Below are positions 1-5,543 of a stretch of DNA of 6,766 nt, piece by piece; position 1 is the first letter of the stretch; each line of letters starts with the position of its first letter. Position numbers and translations under genes: made by a program. The DNA is from Desulfovibrio sp. (GTDB lineage Bacteria > Desulfobacterota > Desulfovibrionia > Desulfovibrionales > Desulfovibrionaceae): positions 2,190-8,955 of the forward strand of contig DQED01000325.1 of the NCBI GenBank assembly GCA_003525525.1, read 5' to 3'. A model generated the notes under the pieces. The model had not been told where the DNA came from and made no database searches. It was given only the letters and a program-made list of their open reading frames with translations.

Positions 1-4
1 CTTT

Positions 5-17
5 GGCCGCCGGAGGC
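5..17 (-). repeat. Copy of a GC-rich intergenic repeat core, next to the cbiB start
   Basis: The bases GGCCGCCGGAGGC are the exact reverse complement of GCCTCCGGCGGCC at 6736-6748, at the far end of the window. The copy here sits just before cbiB, and its GGAGG (12-16) also serves as the likely Shine-Dalgarno sequence of that gene. I recall this core as common between genes in Desulfovibrio genomes, but the window itself shows only two copies. The rest of this copy lies off the left edge. Confidence 0.5.
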
Positions 18-23
18 TTTCCC

Positions 24-974
24 TTGACTCCTTTCACGCTCGCTCCTCCCCTCCTTCTCGCCCTGGCCGTCGCCTTGGACCTGCTGCTCGGCGATCCGCC
101 GCGGCTGCCGCATCCCGTGCGGGCCATCGGCGCGGCCTATGCCGGCTGCGACCGGCTGGCGGACAGGCTCGGTTTGCGGGGCCGCGCGTTTGGCGCGGTC
201 TGCGTCATCGCTGTGACGGCGGCAAGCGCCGGAGTTGTCCTGTTGTTGACGCGCCTGCCGGCGGCGGGCTGGGTTTTCGGCTTGTATTTCGCCTGGACCG
301 GCTTGGCATTGGGCCAACTCCTGCGCGAGGGACGCCGGGCGGCACGATTTTTGGAAAAGAACGATATCGAAGCCGCGCGCGCCGTGGTGGCGGGGCTGGT
401 CAGCCGCGACACGTCCGTGCTGGACGCCGACGGGCTGTGGCGCGCCCTGGCCGAGTCCGTGGCGGAAAATGCCAACGACGCGTTTGTCGCGCCGCTTTTC
501 TGGCTGGCCCTTGGCGGGCCGGCCGGGCTTTGGGCCTACAAGGCCGTGAGCACCGCGGATTCCATGTGGGGCTACCGCACGCCGCGTTACGCGCGGCTCG
601 GCAATTTCGCGGCCCGGGCCGACGATGTGCTGGCCTGGCTGCCGGCCCGGCTGACCGTCGCGGCGATGTGGCTTGCGGCCCGGCTCTGCGGCTTTGGCAA
701 GGACGTCGCTTTTGCCGCCGTGCGGCGGGATGCGAAAAAGAGCGCCAGCCCCAATGCCGGCTGGCCCATGGCTGCGGCGGCCTGGTTGTGCGGCGCGGGC
801 ATGGGCGGAGAGGCCGTGTATTTCGGCGTCCGTGTCCGCAAACCCTCCATGGGACCGGTGGCGCAGCGCTGGAATGCCGCCCGTTATGCGCGTCTCGGGT
901 GTCTGGTGTTGTTGGCCGGCCTGATTGTTGCGATGACAATTATTGTATTAACCGGCTTGGCCTTGCAAAGTTGA
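24..974 (+). CDS. cbiB: Adenosylcobinamide-phosphate synthase CbiB/CobD
   Basis: This membrane enzyme joins adenosylcobyric acid to aminopropanol (or its phosphate) to give adenosylcobinamide (phosphate), late in vitamin B12 synthesis. Family signatures are clear: residues 17-36 carry the DLLLGDPP..HPVRAIG start motif; 128-131 read RDTS; 144-158 hold ESVAEN..D...APLF; 172-184 read YKAVSTADSMWGY; 195-210 hold the ARADDVLAWLPARL block; and 241-247 read ASPNAGW. Hydrophobic segments lie near 8-22, 57-77, 83-100, 154-170 and 293-312. The 316-residue length is normal for CbiB. I chose the TTG at 24 because GGAGG (12-16) lies 7 bases upstream and the protein then begins directly at the family start; an in-frame TTG at 3 would add seven residues that the family does not need. 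The usual Asn of the KAVNTLDSM motif is Ser here. What lies upstream is off the window, so operon membership is unknown. Confidence 0.93.
   Translation: MTPFTLAPPLLLALAVALDLLLGDPPRLPHPVRAIGAAYAGCDRLADRLGLRGRAFGAVCVIAVTAASAGVVLLLTRLPAAGWVFGLYFAWTGLALGQLLREGRRAARFLEKNDIEAARAVVAGLVSRDTSVLDADGLWRALAESVAENANDAFVAPLFWLALGGPAGLWAYKAVSTADSMWGYRTPRYARLGNFAARADDVLAWLPARLTVAAMWLAARLCGFGKDVAFAAVRRDAKKSASPNAGWPMAAAAWLCGAGMGGEAVYFGVRVRKPSMGPVAQRWNAARYARLGCLVLLAGLIVAMTIIVLTGLALQS
936..946. other. Short palindrome ACAATTATTGT in the AT-rich 3' end of cbiB
   Basis: ACAAT-T-ATTGT is a perfect 5+1+5 dyad within the last codons of cbiB, in one of the few AT-rich patches of this GC-rich window. It codes for part of the last hydrophobic segment, which may explain its composition. 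It could be an operator for the downstream csp gene, but it lies about 175 bases before that start and nothing proves a role. Confidence 0.25.
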
Positions 975-983
975 TTCGATCAA
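971..983. other. Inverted repeat TTGAT-TCG-ATCAA across the cbiB stop codon
   Basis: The arms TTGAT and ATCAA are exact reverse complements separated by three bases, and the TGA stop of cbiB (972-974) lies in the left arm. The arms match the FNR/CRP-type half site, but that family uses a four-base spacer, so this is not a standard site. There is no T-tract, so it is not an intrinsic terminator. It begins the 147-base gap before csp. Confidence 0.3.
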
Positions 984-1059
984 TGAGGTTTGTTGCATTC
1001 TCTGTCGATGTCGTGCTCCGGACTTTCGGGAATGACAGCAAACAAAAGATGTTTTTCTA

Positions 1060-1088
1060 TTGACGTTTTCAAGGAGACGGTGTTAAGC
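1060..1088 (+). promoter_or_regulatory. Possible sigma-70 promoter for the cold-shock gene
   Basis: TTGACG at 1060-1065 matches five of six bases of the -35 box. Seventeen bases on, TTAAGC (1083-1088) is only a poor -10 match. If used, transcription would start near 1095 and leave a leader of under 30 bases, without the long cold-shock leader known from E. coli cspA. The surrounding gap (975-1121) is visibly richer in A and T than the genes on either side, as expected for a promoter region. Confidence 0.35.
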
Positions 1089-1121
1089 AATAAAGTACGA
1101 TTTTTTCAGGAGGGCAGAAGT

Positions 1122-1328
1122 ATGGGATTCGAAGGCACTGTGAAGTGGTTCAGCGACAAGAAGGGCTATGGCTTCATCACGCGCGACGGCGAGGACGACG
1201 TTTTCGTCCATTATTCGTCCATCGAAGGGGAAGGCTTCCGCACCCTGCGCGAGGGGGAAACCGTCCAGTTCGACATCATTCAGGGCGAACGGGGTCCCAA
1301 GGCCACGAATGTGGTCAAACCCGCCTAG
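1122..1328 (+). CDS. Cold-shock domain protein (CspA family)
   Basis: This is a 68-residue single-stranded nucleic acid binding protein, a one-domain OB fold of the CspA family, which acts in the cytoplasm as an RNA chaperone. RNP1 is visible at residues 14-20 (KGYGFIT) and RNP2 at 27-31 (VFVHY), with the surface aromatics W9, F18, F28, H30 and Y31 in the expected places. The start typical of the family, here GFEGTVKWF, is intact and the length is normal (65-70). The ATG at 1122 is chosen because AGGAGGG (1108-1114) lies 7 bases upstream; a longer frame from 990 would add 44 residues unlike any Csp. The gene stands alone between cbiB and the terminator at 1347. Whether it is truly cold-induced cannot be read from the sequence, since many members are constitutive. 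Confidence 0.95.
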   Translation: MGFEGTVKWFSDKKGYGFITRDGEDDVFVHYSSIEGEGFRTLREGETVQFDIIQGERGPKATNVVKPA

Positions 1329-1346
1329 CCGCTGCCGCAAACGCAT

Positions 1347-1384
1347 AAAAAAAGCCCCGTCGCGCATCCGCGGCGGGGCTTTTT
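1347..1384. terminator. Bidirectional intrinsic terminator between csp and proC
   Basis: A 12-base-pair GC-rich stem (1353-1364 with 1369-1380) contains one G-U pair and closes on a four-base loop, CATC. It is flanked by seven A on the left (1347-1353) and five T on the right (1380-1384), so each strand has a U-tract after the stem. It lies 18 bases after the csp stop and 19 bases after the proC stop. It can therefore end both convergent transcripts. Confidence 0.93.
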
Positions 1385-1403
1385 ACGTGCATATCGCCTG
1401 CGC

Positions 1404-2201
1404 TCAGCCGAGTTCCCGGGAACGGTCCCGCGAGGCCACGGCCGCGTCGACGATGGCCGCGCGCACAGCCATGCGGTCAAGGTGCATGAGCCCTTCGATG
1501 GTGGTCCCGGCAGGGGACGTCACCATTTCGCGCAGCACGCTCGGGTGCAGGCCGGATTCGGCCGCGAGCTTGGCCGTGCCCGCGAACAGCCCGATGACGA
1601 TGTCCGTGGCCTTGTCGCGGGGAAATCCCATGTACACGCCGGATTCGATGAGCGCTTCCATGAAGTGGAGCACGTAGGCCGGGCCGGAGCCGGCAAGGCC
1701 CGTGAAGGCGTCGAAGAATTTCTCTTCCAGGACGTAGGTATGTCCGAGCTTGGCGAAGAGCTCCCCGACGAAGGCCTTCTGCCCGGCGGCGAGCGCCGGG
1801 TCGTCCAGGCACAGGGCGAACTGGCCCGCGCCGACCAGCGCCGGGGTGTTGGGCATGATGCGCACCACCGGACAGCGCCCGCCGGTGAGCTCCTTGAGCC
1901 GCGCTACGGTCACGCCGGCGACGATGGAGCACACCGTGGTTTCCGGGCGCAGCGCCAGGACGAGGGCCTGCATGGCCCCGGTCAGGTACTGCGGCTTGAC
2001 GCAAAGGACGATGTAGTCGCTGCCCGCCGCCAGGGCCTCGGGCGACGCGGCCTTTTGCGCCAGTCCCTTCGCGGCCAGGGCGTCGGTCTTGGCCGCGTCC
2101 ACGTCGTAGGCCAGGGCCGAGACGCCGGGAACGGCGGCGAGGCCGCCGATGATGGCCGCGCCCATGTTCCCCGCGCCGAGAAAACCGATGACGGCGGCCA
2201 T
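1404..2201 (-). CDS. proC: Pyrroline-5-carboxylate reductase
   Basis: ProC reduces 1-pyrroline-5-carboxylate to L-proline with NAD(P)H, the last step of proline synthesis, in the cytoplasm. The N-terminal Rossmann motif is at residues 6-14 (GFLGAGNMG). Further family blocks are CVKPQ (67-71), RIMPNTPALVG (114-124) and SGPAY (172-176). The C-terminal signature runs from about 219 to 242 and contains SPAGTTIEGL (229-238). At 265 residues the protein has the usual length. The ATG lies only four bases after the ndk stop, with no strong Shine-Dalgarno of its own (a weak GGTGGG lies in the ndk end), which points to translational coupling to ndk. The transcript should end at the hairpin at 1347-1384. 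ndk and proC share no pathway, so the pairing looks like a housekeeping operon. Confidence 0.96.
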   Translation of the reverse strand: MAAVIGFLGAGNMGAAIIGGLAAVPGVSALAYDVDAAKTDALAAKGLAQKAASPEALAAGSDYIVLCVKPQYLTGAMQALVLALRPETTVCSIVAGVTVARLKELTGGRCPVVRIMPNTPALVGAGQFALCLDDPALAAGQKAFVGELFAKLGHTYVLEEKFFDAFTGLAGSGPAYVLHFMEALIESGVYMGFPRDKATDIVIGLFAGTAKLAAESGLHPSVLREMVTSPAGTTIEGLMHLDRMAVRAAIVDAAVASRDRSRELG

Positions 2202-2205
2202 GGCC

Positions 2206-2622
2206 CTAACCCACCATTTCCAGGGCGCTGAAGAAGTAGGACGTCTCGAAGGCGGCGGTTTCCGGGGCGTCGGAGCCGTGGACGGAGTTCTTTTCGATGT
2301 CCAGGGCGTAGGTCTTGCGGATGGTGCCTTCCTCGGCGTTGGCCGGGTTGGTCGCGCCCATGAGCTTGCGGTAGCGGGCGATGGCGTCGTCGCCTTCGAG
2401 GATGGAAACGACCACGGGGCCGGAGATCATGAACTCCACGAGGCTGCCGAAGAAAGGCCGTTCCTTGTGCACGGCGTAGAAGCCCTCGGCTTGCGCCTTG
2501 GACAGCTGGATCATCTTCGTGGCCACGACCTTGAGGCCCGCGTCCTGGATCATTTTGAGAATGGCCCCGGACAGGTTGCGGGAAACGGCGTCGGGCTTGA
2601 TGATGGAAAGAGTGCGCTCCAT
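2206..2622 (-). CDS. ndk: Nucleoside diphosphate kinase
   Basis: Ndk moves the terminal phosphate of a nucleoside triphosphate (mostly ATP) to a nucleoside diphosphate through a phospho-histidine intermediate, balancing NTP and dNTP pools. The start [12 protein letters not shown] (2-13) includes the conserved Lys of the family. [15 protein letters not shown] (55-69) is the usual core, and the active-site block NSVHGSD (112-118) places the catalytic histidine at residue 115. The 138-residue length is normal. GTIRKTYA (99-106) replaces the common GTIRGDFA, a variation I regard as usual for this lineage. An AAGGAG (2631-2636) lies 8 bases before the ATG. The gene follows the DUF190-CBS gene by 123 bases and precedes proC by 4, so it is at least co-transcribed with proC. 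Confidence 0.97.
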   Translation of the reverse strand: MERTLSIIKPDAVSRNLSGAILKMIQDAGLKVVATKMIQLSKAQAEGFYAVHKERPFFGSLVEFMISGPVVVSILEGDDAIARYRKLMGATNPANAEEGTIRKTYALDIEKNSVHGSDAPETAAFETSYFFSALEMVG

Positions 2623-2630
2623 GCGTGTTG

Positions 2631-2636
2631 CTCCTT
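2631..2636 (-). promoter_or_regulatory. Ribosome binding site of ndk
   Basis: AAGGAG on the minus strand lies 8 bases before the ndk ATG (2620-2622). This is ideal spacing and fixes the start. It contrasts with the poor site in front of proC. Confidence 0.8.
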
Positions 2637-2693
2637 GCTGGTTATGGGGTGGAAATCGGGCGCGAGAAATCGCCGCGGCCCGGCGAGGCGGGG

Positions 2694-2720
2694 ATTACCG
2701 CGAAACGGCCGCCTTGGCAA
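2694..2720 (-). promoter_or_regulatory. Weak candidate promoter for ndk-proC
   Basis: On the minus strand TTGCCA (2720-2715, five of six matches to -35) is followed after 15 bases by GGTAAT (2699-2694, four of six matches to -10). The spacer is short for sigma-70, so the site is uncertain. The 123-base gap (2623-2745) shows no clear terminator, so ndk could equally be read from the crcB/DUF190 transcript. Confidence 0.25.
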
Positions 2721-2745
2721 AGGGGAATCGCCCGGCGCGCGGCGC

Positions 2746-3978
2746 TCAAATGCCGGCGATGACCCGCAGGACCGCGTCGCGGTCCACCATGCCGAGCAGC
2801 CGGAAGTCGTCGTCCACGACCACGAGGCGCTTGCAGCGGCAGGACAGCATTTTTTGCAGCACGTCCATGAGCGCCGCATCCTCGGGCACGGTGTTGACGT
2901 TGCGTTCCATGACTTCGACCGCCGTGCCCGCGGGGCAGGCCGTCCCCCCCGCGTCGCCGCCGAGGCCGAACAGGGCCTGCAGGATGCCTTTCTTGCGCCC
3001 GGGGCCGCAGCGCGAAAGCAGGTCGCCGTCCACCACGATGCCGAGCACCTTCCTGCCGGCGTCCGTCACCACCACCCGGCGCAGCGGCGAAGCCACGATC
3101 TTCGCCACGATTTCGGACAGGGGCGCGTCGGGCGCGGCCGTGGGCACGTCGGTGAACATCACGTCGCGCGCGAGCTGGAAAAGCCCGGCCGTGAAGCGCG
3201 GCAGCGCCTGGGCCGCCGGGGCGAGCGAGGCCGCCGAGCGCAGGATGTCGGCCCGGCTGACGATGCCCACGAGCTCGCCGGCTTCGTCCACGGCCGGCAG
3301 ACGCTTGAGCCCTTTCCTGCTCATGAGCCGGGCCGCTTCGCGCAGGTCGGCCTTCTGGGCGATGGTCGCCACGGGCGCGGTCATGACGTCGGCGGCGGTG
3401 CGGCCGGAAAGTTTGCCGCGCTCTTCCCGGCGGGCGTCTTCGGGCAGGGATAGCTGCAGGGAGAGCCGGGCGTCGAGGCCCCCGCGCGTGAGCAGGTCGC
3501 CGCCGGTGATGATGCCCGCCACGTGGCCGTCGGCGTCGAGCACGGGCACGGCCTTGACCTCGCGCGCAAGCAGCAGGTCCACGACTTCGGGCAACGGGGT
3601 GTCCAGGTTCACGGTGGCCACGTCCGCGGCCATGACTTCATGCACGCGCACGGGACAGTGGAAATGGGCGCGCAACGTCTGCCGGGTGAGCAGTCCGCCC
3701 TTGGCCGCGGCCTCGATGCGCGGCAACAGCGCCTCGATGCGCTCCGGCCGGTCCACGATCTCGACCACCATGGGCAGGTCCTCGGACAGGCGCAGCAGCT
3801 TGGCCGTGTGCACGAGGCTGCCGGCTCCGAAGCCGAGCACGCCGCGCAGGACCGTGGCCCCGGCCGCGCCGTGGCGTCGCGCGATCTCCACGAGCATTTC
3901 GTGGGCCGGCCGGCCGTCGATGCGGTCGGATTCGCCGCAATAGATCCGCAACAGTTCGACCTCGGTGAATTCCGCCAT
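2746..3978 (-). CDS. DUF190 (PII-like) protein fused to four CBS domains
   Basis: This 410-residue cytoplasmic protein has an N-terminal DUF190 domain (about 1-107) with the family blocks LRIYCGESDRIDGRPAHEML (10-29), GATVLRGVLGFGAGS (40-54) and LSEDLPMVVEIVD (64-76). Four CBS repeats follow, near 113-166, 196-248, 271-323 and 354-408, each ending in a GI(V/I)..(G/R).D-type strand and loop. DUF190 has a ferredoxin-like, PII-like fold and is often found beside crcB. CBS pairs bind adenine nucleotides in many proteins. I infer a sensor or regulator of the fluoride channel encoded 36 bases upstream, possibly nucleotide-responsive; the ligand is unknown. The ATG follows an AAAGGAA site at 6-7 bases. 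A linker of about 28 residues, rich in Gly and Lys, separates CBS3 from CBS4, and CBS4 carries a CxC (380-382). No membrane segment, kinase or DNA-binding domain is visible. Confidence 0.9.
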   Translation of the reverse strand: MAEFTEVELLRIYCGESDRIDGRPAHEMLVEIARRHGAAGATVLRGVLGFGAGSLVHTAKLLRLSEDLPMVVEIVDRPERIEALLPRIEAAAKGGLLTRQTLRAHFHCPVRVHEVMAADVATVNLDTPLPEVVDLLLAREVKAVPVLDADGHVAGIITGGDLLTRGGLDARLSLQLSLPEDARREERGKLSGRTAADVMTAPVATIAQKADLREAARLMSRKGLKRLPAVDEAGELVGIVSRADILRSAASLAPAAQALPRFTAGLFQLARDVMFTDVPTAAPDAPLSEIVAKIVASPLRRVVVTDAGRKVLGIVVDGDLLSRCGPGRKKGILQALFGLGGDAGGTACPAGTAVEVMERNVNTVPEDAALMDVLQKMLSCRCKRLVVVDDDFRLLGMVDRDAVLRVIAGI

Positions 3979-4014
3979 GGCGATTTCCTTTCGGGAAGCG
4001 CTCGCGCCCCCGGA

Positions 4015-4392
4015 CTACAGCATGCGGCCGAGCATCAGCCCGGCGAATAGCGCTCCGAAGCCGACCACGGTCTGGAAGCCGACGTTGGCCAGGGCCGCGA
4101 GGTAGCGGCCGTCTTCCAGGTAGCCGCCGCTTTCGAAGATGAAGGTGGAAAAGGTGGTGAACGCGCCCATGAACCCGGTCAGGATGATCGTCCGCGTTTC
4201 CGCCCGGATGAGCATGCGGCCTTCTCCCATCTCCCAGACGAGGCCGAAAAGGAAGCAGCCCAGGATGTTGACCATTGCCGTGCCCCAGGGAAAATTGCGG
4301 CCGAAGTGGTCGTAGACGAAGCCGGACATCCAGTAGCGGGCCAGGGTGCCGGCCGAGCCGGCCAGGGCGATGAGACCGAGTTTTTGCAGCAT
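4015..4392 (-). CDS. crcB: Fluoride channel CrcB/Fluc
   Basis: CrcB (Fluc) is a small inner-membrane channel that lets fluoride leave the cell, acting as an antiparallel homodimer. The 125-residue protein has four hydrophobic helices near 3-22, 33-53, 66-86 and 96-121. Family motifs are present: GSAGTLARY (12-20), FPWGTAMVN (34-42) with the pore Asn at 42, and GFMGAFTTFSTF (73-84) with the central TTFSTF sodium/fluoride block, whose F81 and F84 fit the two pore phenylalanines. The ATG at 4392 is preceded by a GGGAGAGG-like site. A longer frame reaching 4662 was rejected because the extra residues are basic, unlike CrcB, and the family is 120-130 residues. The DUF190-CBS gene follows after 36 bases, so the two form one unit. 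Only one crcB copy is here, consistent with a homodimer. Confidence 0.95.
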   Translation of the reverse strand: MLQKLGLIALAGSAGTLARYWMSGFVYDHFGRNFPWGTAMVNILGCFLFGLVWEMGEGRMLIRAETRTIILTGFMGAFTTFSTFIFESGGYLEDGRYLAALANVGFQTVVGFGALFAGLMLGRML

Positions 4393-4501
4393 GACGCCTC
4401 TCCCGGGGCGGCTTGCGCACCGCCATACCGTGGCTGGCGCGAACACCGGTTGGCCCGGGCGTCTCGCGGCGTCGGGCATGCGAACCTGCGTCTTTTTCTC
4501 G

Positions 4502-4517
4502 TGCGCTTCATAGCGCA
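4502..4517. promoter_or_regulatory. Perfect 6+4+6 palindrome, possible operator of crcB
   Basis: TGCGCT-TCAT-AGCGCA has fully complementary six-base arms around a four-base centre. It covers the predicted -10 box of the crcB promoter (4507-4512), which is the position of a typical repressor site. The regulator is unknown and no regulator gene lies in the window. The site is also able to fold as a short RNA hairpin only if transcription starts further upstream. Confidence 0.45.
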
Positions 4518-4535
4518 AGGCGCATTTCGGGTAAA
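4507..4535 (-). promoter_or_regulatory. Candidate promoter of crcB and the DUF190-CBS gene
   Basis: On the minus strand TTTACC (4535-4530) and TATGAA (4512-4507) are separated by exactly 17 bases; each matches four of six consensus bases. Transcription would start near 4500 and give a leader of about 108 bases before crcB. The match is moderate, and its weight rests on the spacing and the overlapping palindrome. Confidence 0.45.
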
Positions 4536-4543
4536 GCGGACGG

Positions 4544-4571
4544 TTGACATGGGGAATCCTCTCATTATGGT
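4544..4571 (+). promoter_or_regulatory. Promoter of nifU-nifS
   Basis: TTGACA (4544-4549) is a perfect -35 box; after 16 bases TATGGT (4566-4571) matches four of six bases of -10. A start near 4578 gives a leader of about 114 bases that contains the hairpin at 4595-4613. A short dyad, TCAT-N6-ATGA (4562-4575), brackets the -10 box, but its arms are too short to call an operator. No IscR-type palindrome was recognised. Confidence 0.6.
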
Positions 4572-4594
4572 ATGAAATTGTCCGGCGATGCGAA

Positions 4595-4613
4595 AAAGGG
4601 GGACGCCCCCTTT
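4595..4613. terminator. Terminator-like hairpin in the nifU leader, stronger on the minus strand
   Basis: AAAGGGGG (4595-4602) pairs perfectly with CCCCCTTT (4606-4613) around a three-base loop. On the plus strand only three T follow within the stem and then CCCC, a poor terminator. On the minus strand the stem runs into five T (complement of A 4593-4597), which is a usable intrinsic terminator. It could block antisense transcripts from nifU into crcB, or act as a leader structure for nifU. A small alternative hairpin, CCCG-GAC-CGGG (4615-4625), follows. Confidence 0.45.
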
Positions 4614-4678
4614 CCCCGGACCGGGATGCGGCATACATACGGATACGCGCCGCCGGCGGCATGCCGGGGCAAGCGCAT

Positions 4679-4683
4679 GGAGG
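4679..4683 (+). promoter_or_regulatory. Ribosome binding site that fixes the nifU start
   Basis: GGAGG lies 8 bases before the ATG at 4692. It decides against the in-frame upstream starts, including the ATG at 4677, which overlaps this site and would add only five residues to the normal MWEYTDKV start. Confidence 0.8.
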
Positions 4684-4691
4684 ACGCCATC

Positions 4692-5543
4692 ATGTGGGAA
4701 TACACCGACAAGGTCAGGGATCATTTTCTGCATCCCCGCAACGTGGGCGAGCTTGCCGACGCCAATGCCGTGGGCGAGGTGGGGTCGCTGGCCTGCGGCG
4801 ACGCGCTCAAACTCTTCCTCAAGATCAACGACGCCGGCGTCATCGAGGACGCCTCCTTCCAGACCTTCGGCTGCGCCTCGGCCATCGCCTCGAGTTCGGT
4901 GCTCACGGAACTGCTCAAGGGCAAGACCGTGGAGGAGGCGAGAGCCCTCACCAACAAGGACATCGCGGAGTATCTGGGCGGGCTGCCCAAGGAAAAGATG
5001 CACTGCTCGGTCATGGGCCAGGAAGCCCTGGAAGCGGCCCTGGCCGACTACCTGGGCGAGAAGGCTCCCGCGCACGAGCCCGAGGGCGAGCTCGTGTGCA
5101 AGTGCTTCGGCGTCTACGAGGGCCAGATCCGTCGCGCCGTGCGTGAAAACGGCCTGACCACCGTGGAGGAGGTCACGGACTTCACCAAGGCCGGCGGCGG
5201 CTGCGGCGACTGCCTGGAAAAGCTCAAGGCCATTCTCGACGACGAACTCGGCCGTGCCGTACCCGAGGCCCCGGCCCCCGAACCTGCGCCGGCCAAGGCG
5301 CTCACCAACCTCGAACGCATGCGTCGCGTGACCCGGGTCATGGACGAGGAGATCCGCCCCAACCTCAAAAAGGACGGCGGCGACATCGAACTCGTGGACA
5401 TCGACGGCAAGACGGTGCTCGTGTCCCTGCGCGGGGCCTGCAAGGGCTGCCCGGTCAGCAACGTGACGCTGACGGAATTCGTGCAGAAGCGGTTGCAGGA
5501 GCTTGTGGAACCCGACATCACGGTCAGGGAGGCGGGCAAATGA
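4692..5543 (+). CDS. nifU: NifU, three-domain Fe-S cluster scaffold protein
   Basis: NifU receives sulfur from NifS, builds [2Fe-2S] and [4Fe-4S] clusters and passes them to target proteins. All three domains are present in 283 residues. The IscU-like scaffold (1 to about 122) has ligand cysteines C35, C61 and C105, with D37 in ACGDAL. The central ferredoxin-like domain (about 133-182) has C136, C138, C171 and C174, which hold the permanent [2Fe-2S] cluster. A Pro/Ala linker (about 190-203) leads to the Nfu domain (about 206-280) with the CxxC pair C250 and C253. All nine expected cysteines are thus conserved. The ATG at 4692 fits MWEYTDKV, the usual NifU start, and GGAGG (4679-4683) lies 8 bases before it; a longer frame from 4572 was rejected. 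The stop overlaps the nifS start (ATGA). No nif structural gene is in view, so it may serve general cluster assembly rather than nitrogenase alone. Confidence 0.97.
   Translation: MWEYTDKVRDHFLHPRNVGELADANAVGEVGSLACGDALKLFLKINDAGVIEDASFQTFGCASAIASSSVLTELLKGKTVEEARALTNKDIAEYLGGLPKEKMHCSVMGQEALEAALADYLGEKAPAHEPEGELVCKCFGVYEGQIRRAVRENGLTTVEEVTDFTKAGGGCGDCLEKLKAILDDELGRAVPEAPAPEPAPAKALTNLERMRRVTRVMDEEIRPNLKKDGGDIELVDIDGKTVLVSLRGACKGCPVSNVTLTEFVQKRLQELVEPDITVREAGK

Larger units (their letters stand above)
4393..4691. promoter_or_regulatory. Divergent control region between crcB and nifU
   Basis: These 299 bases hold no gene that I can support. They contain candidate promoters for both directions (4507-4535 minus, 4544-4571 plus), a palindrome over the minus -10 box (4502-4517), a terminator-like hairpin (4595-4613), and a GC-rich stretch with a 12-base palindrome GCCGCCGGCGGC (4649-4660) and a repeated GCGGCAT (4628-4634 and 4656-4662). 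The conserved fluoride riboswitch pattern was looked for on both strands and not recognised. Confidence 0.7.

Noticed and set aside
971..983. FNR/CRP-type binding site
   Set aside because: The arms fit, but the spacer is three bases instead of four, so the half-sites would be out of register.
990..1121. N-terminal extension of the cold-shock protein
   Set aside because: AGGAGGG is placed for the ATG at 1122, and the 68-residue protein matches the family length exactly.
2149..3943. Two long plus-strand open frames (434 and 481 codons) opposite ndk and the DUF190-CBS gene
   Set aside because: They are shadows of well-supported minus-strand genes in GC-rich DNA. Their proteins are low-complexity (rich in Arg, Gly, Ala, Ser or His) and show no domain.
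4584..4625. GGCGATG followed by hairpins, resembling the start of a fluoride riboswitch
   Set aside because: It is on the plus strand in front of nifU, not crcB, and the conserved parts that should follow (the CGCC-type closing and AAAC region) are missing.
4393..4662. N-terminal extension of CrcB by 90 residues
   Set aside because: The extra part is basic and unlike the family, crosses the promoter region, and the 125-residue form has the normal family length and start.
4572..4691. N-terminal extension of NifU by 40 residues
   Set aside because: NifU proteins start at MW(D/E)YT, a good Shine-Dalgarno precedes 4692, and the extension contains the leader hairpin.
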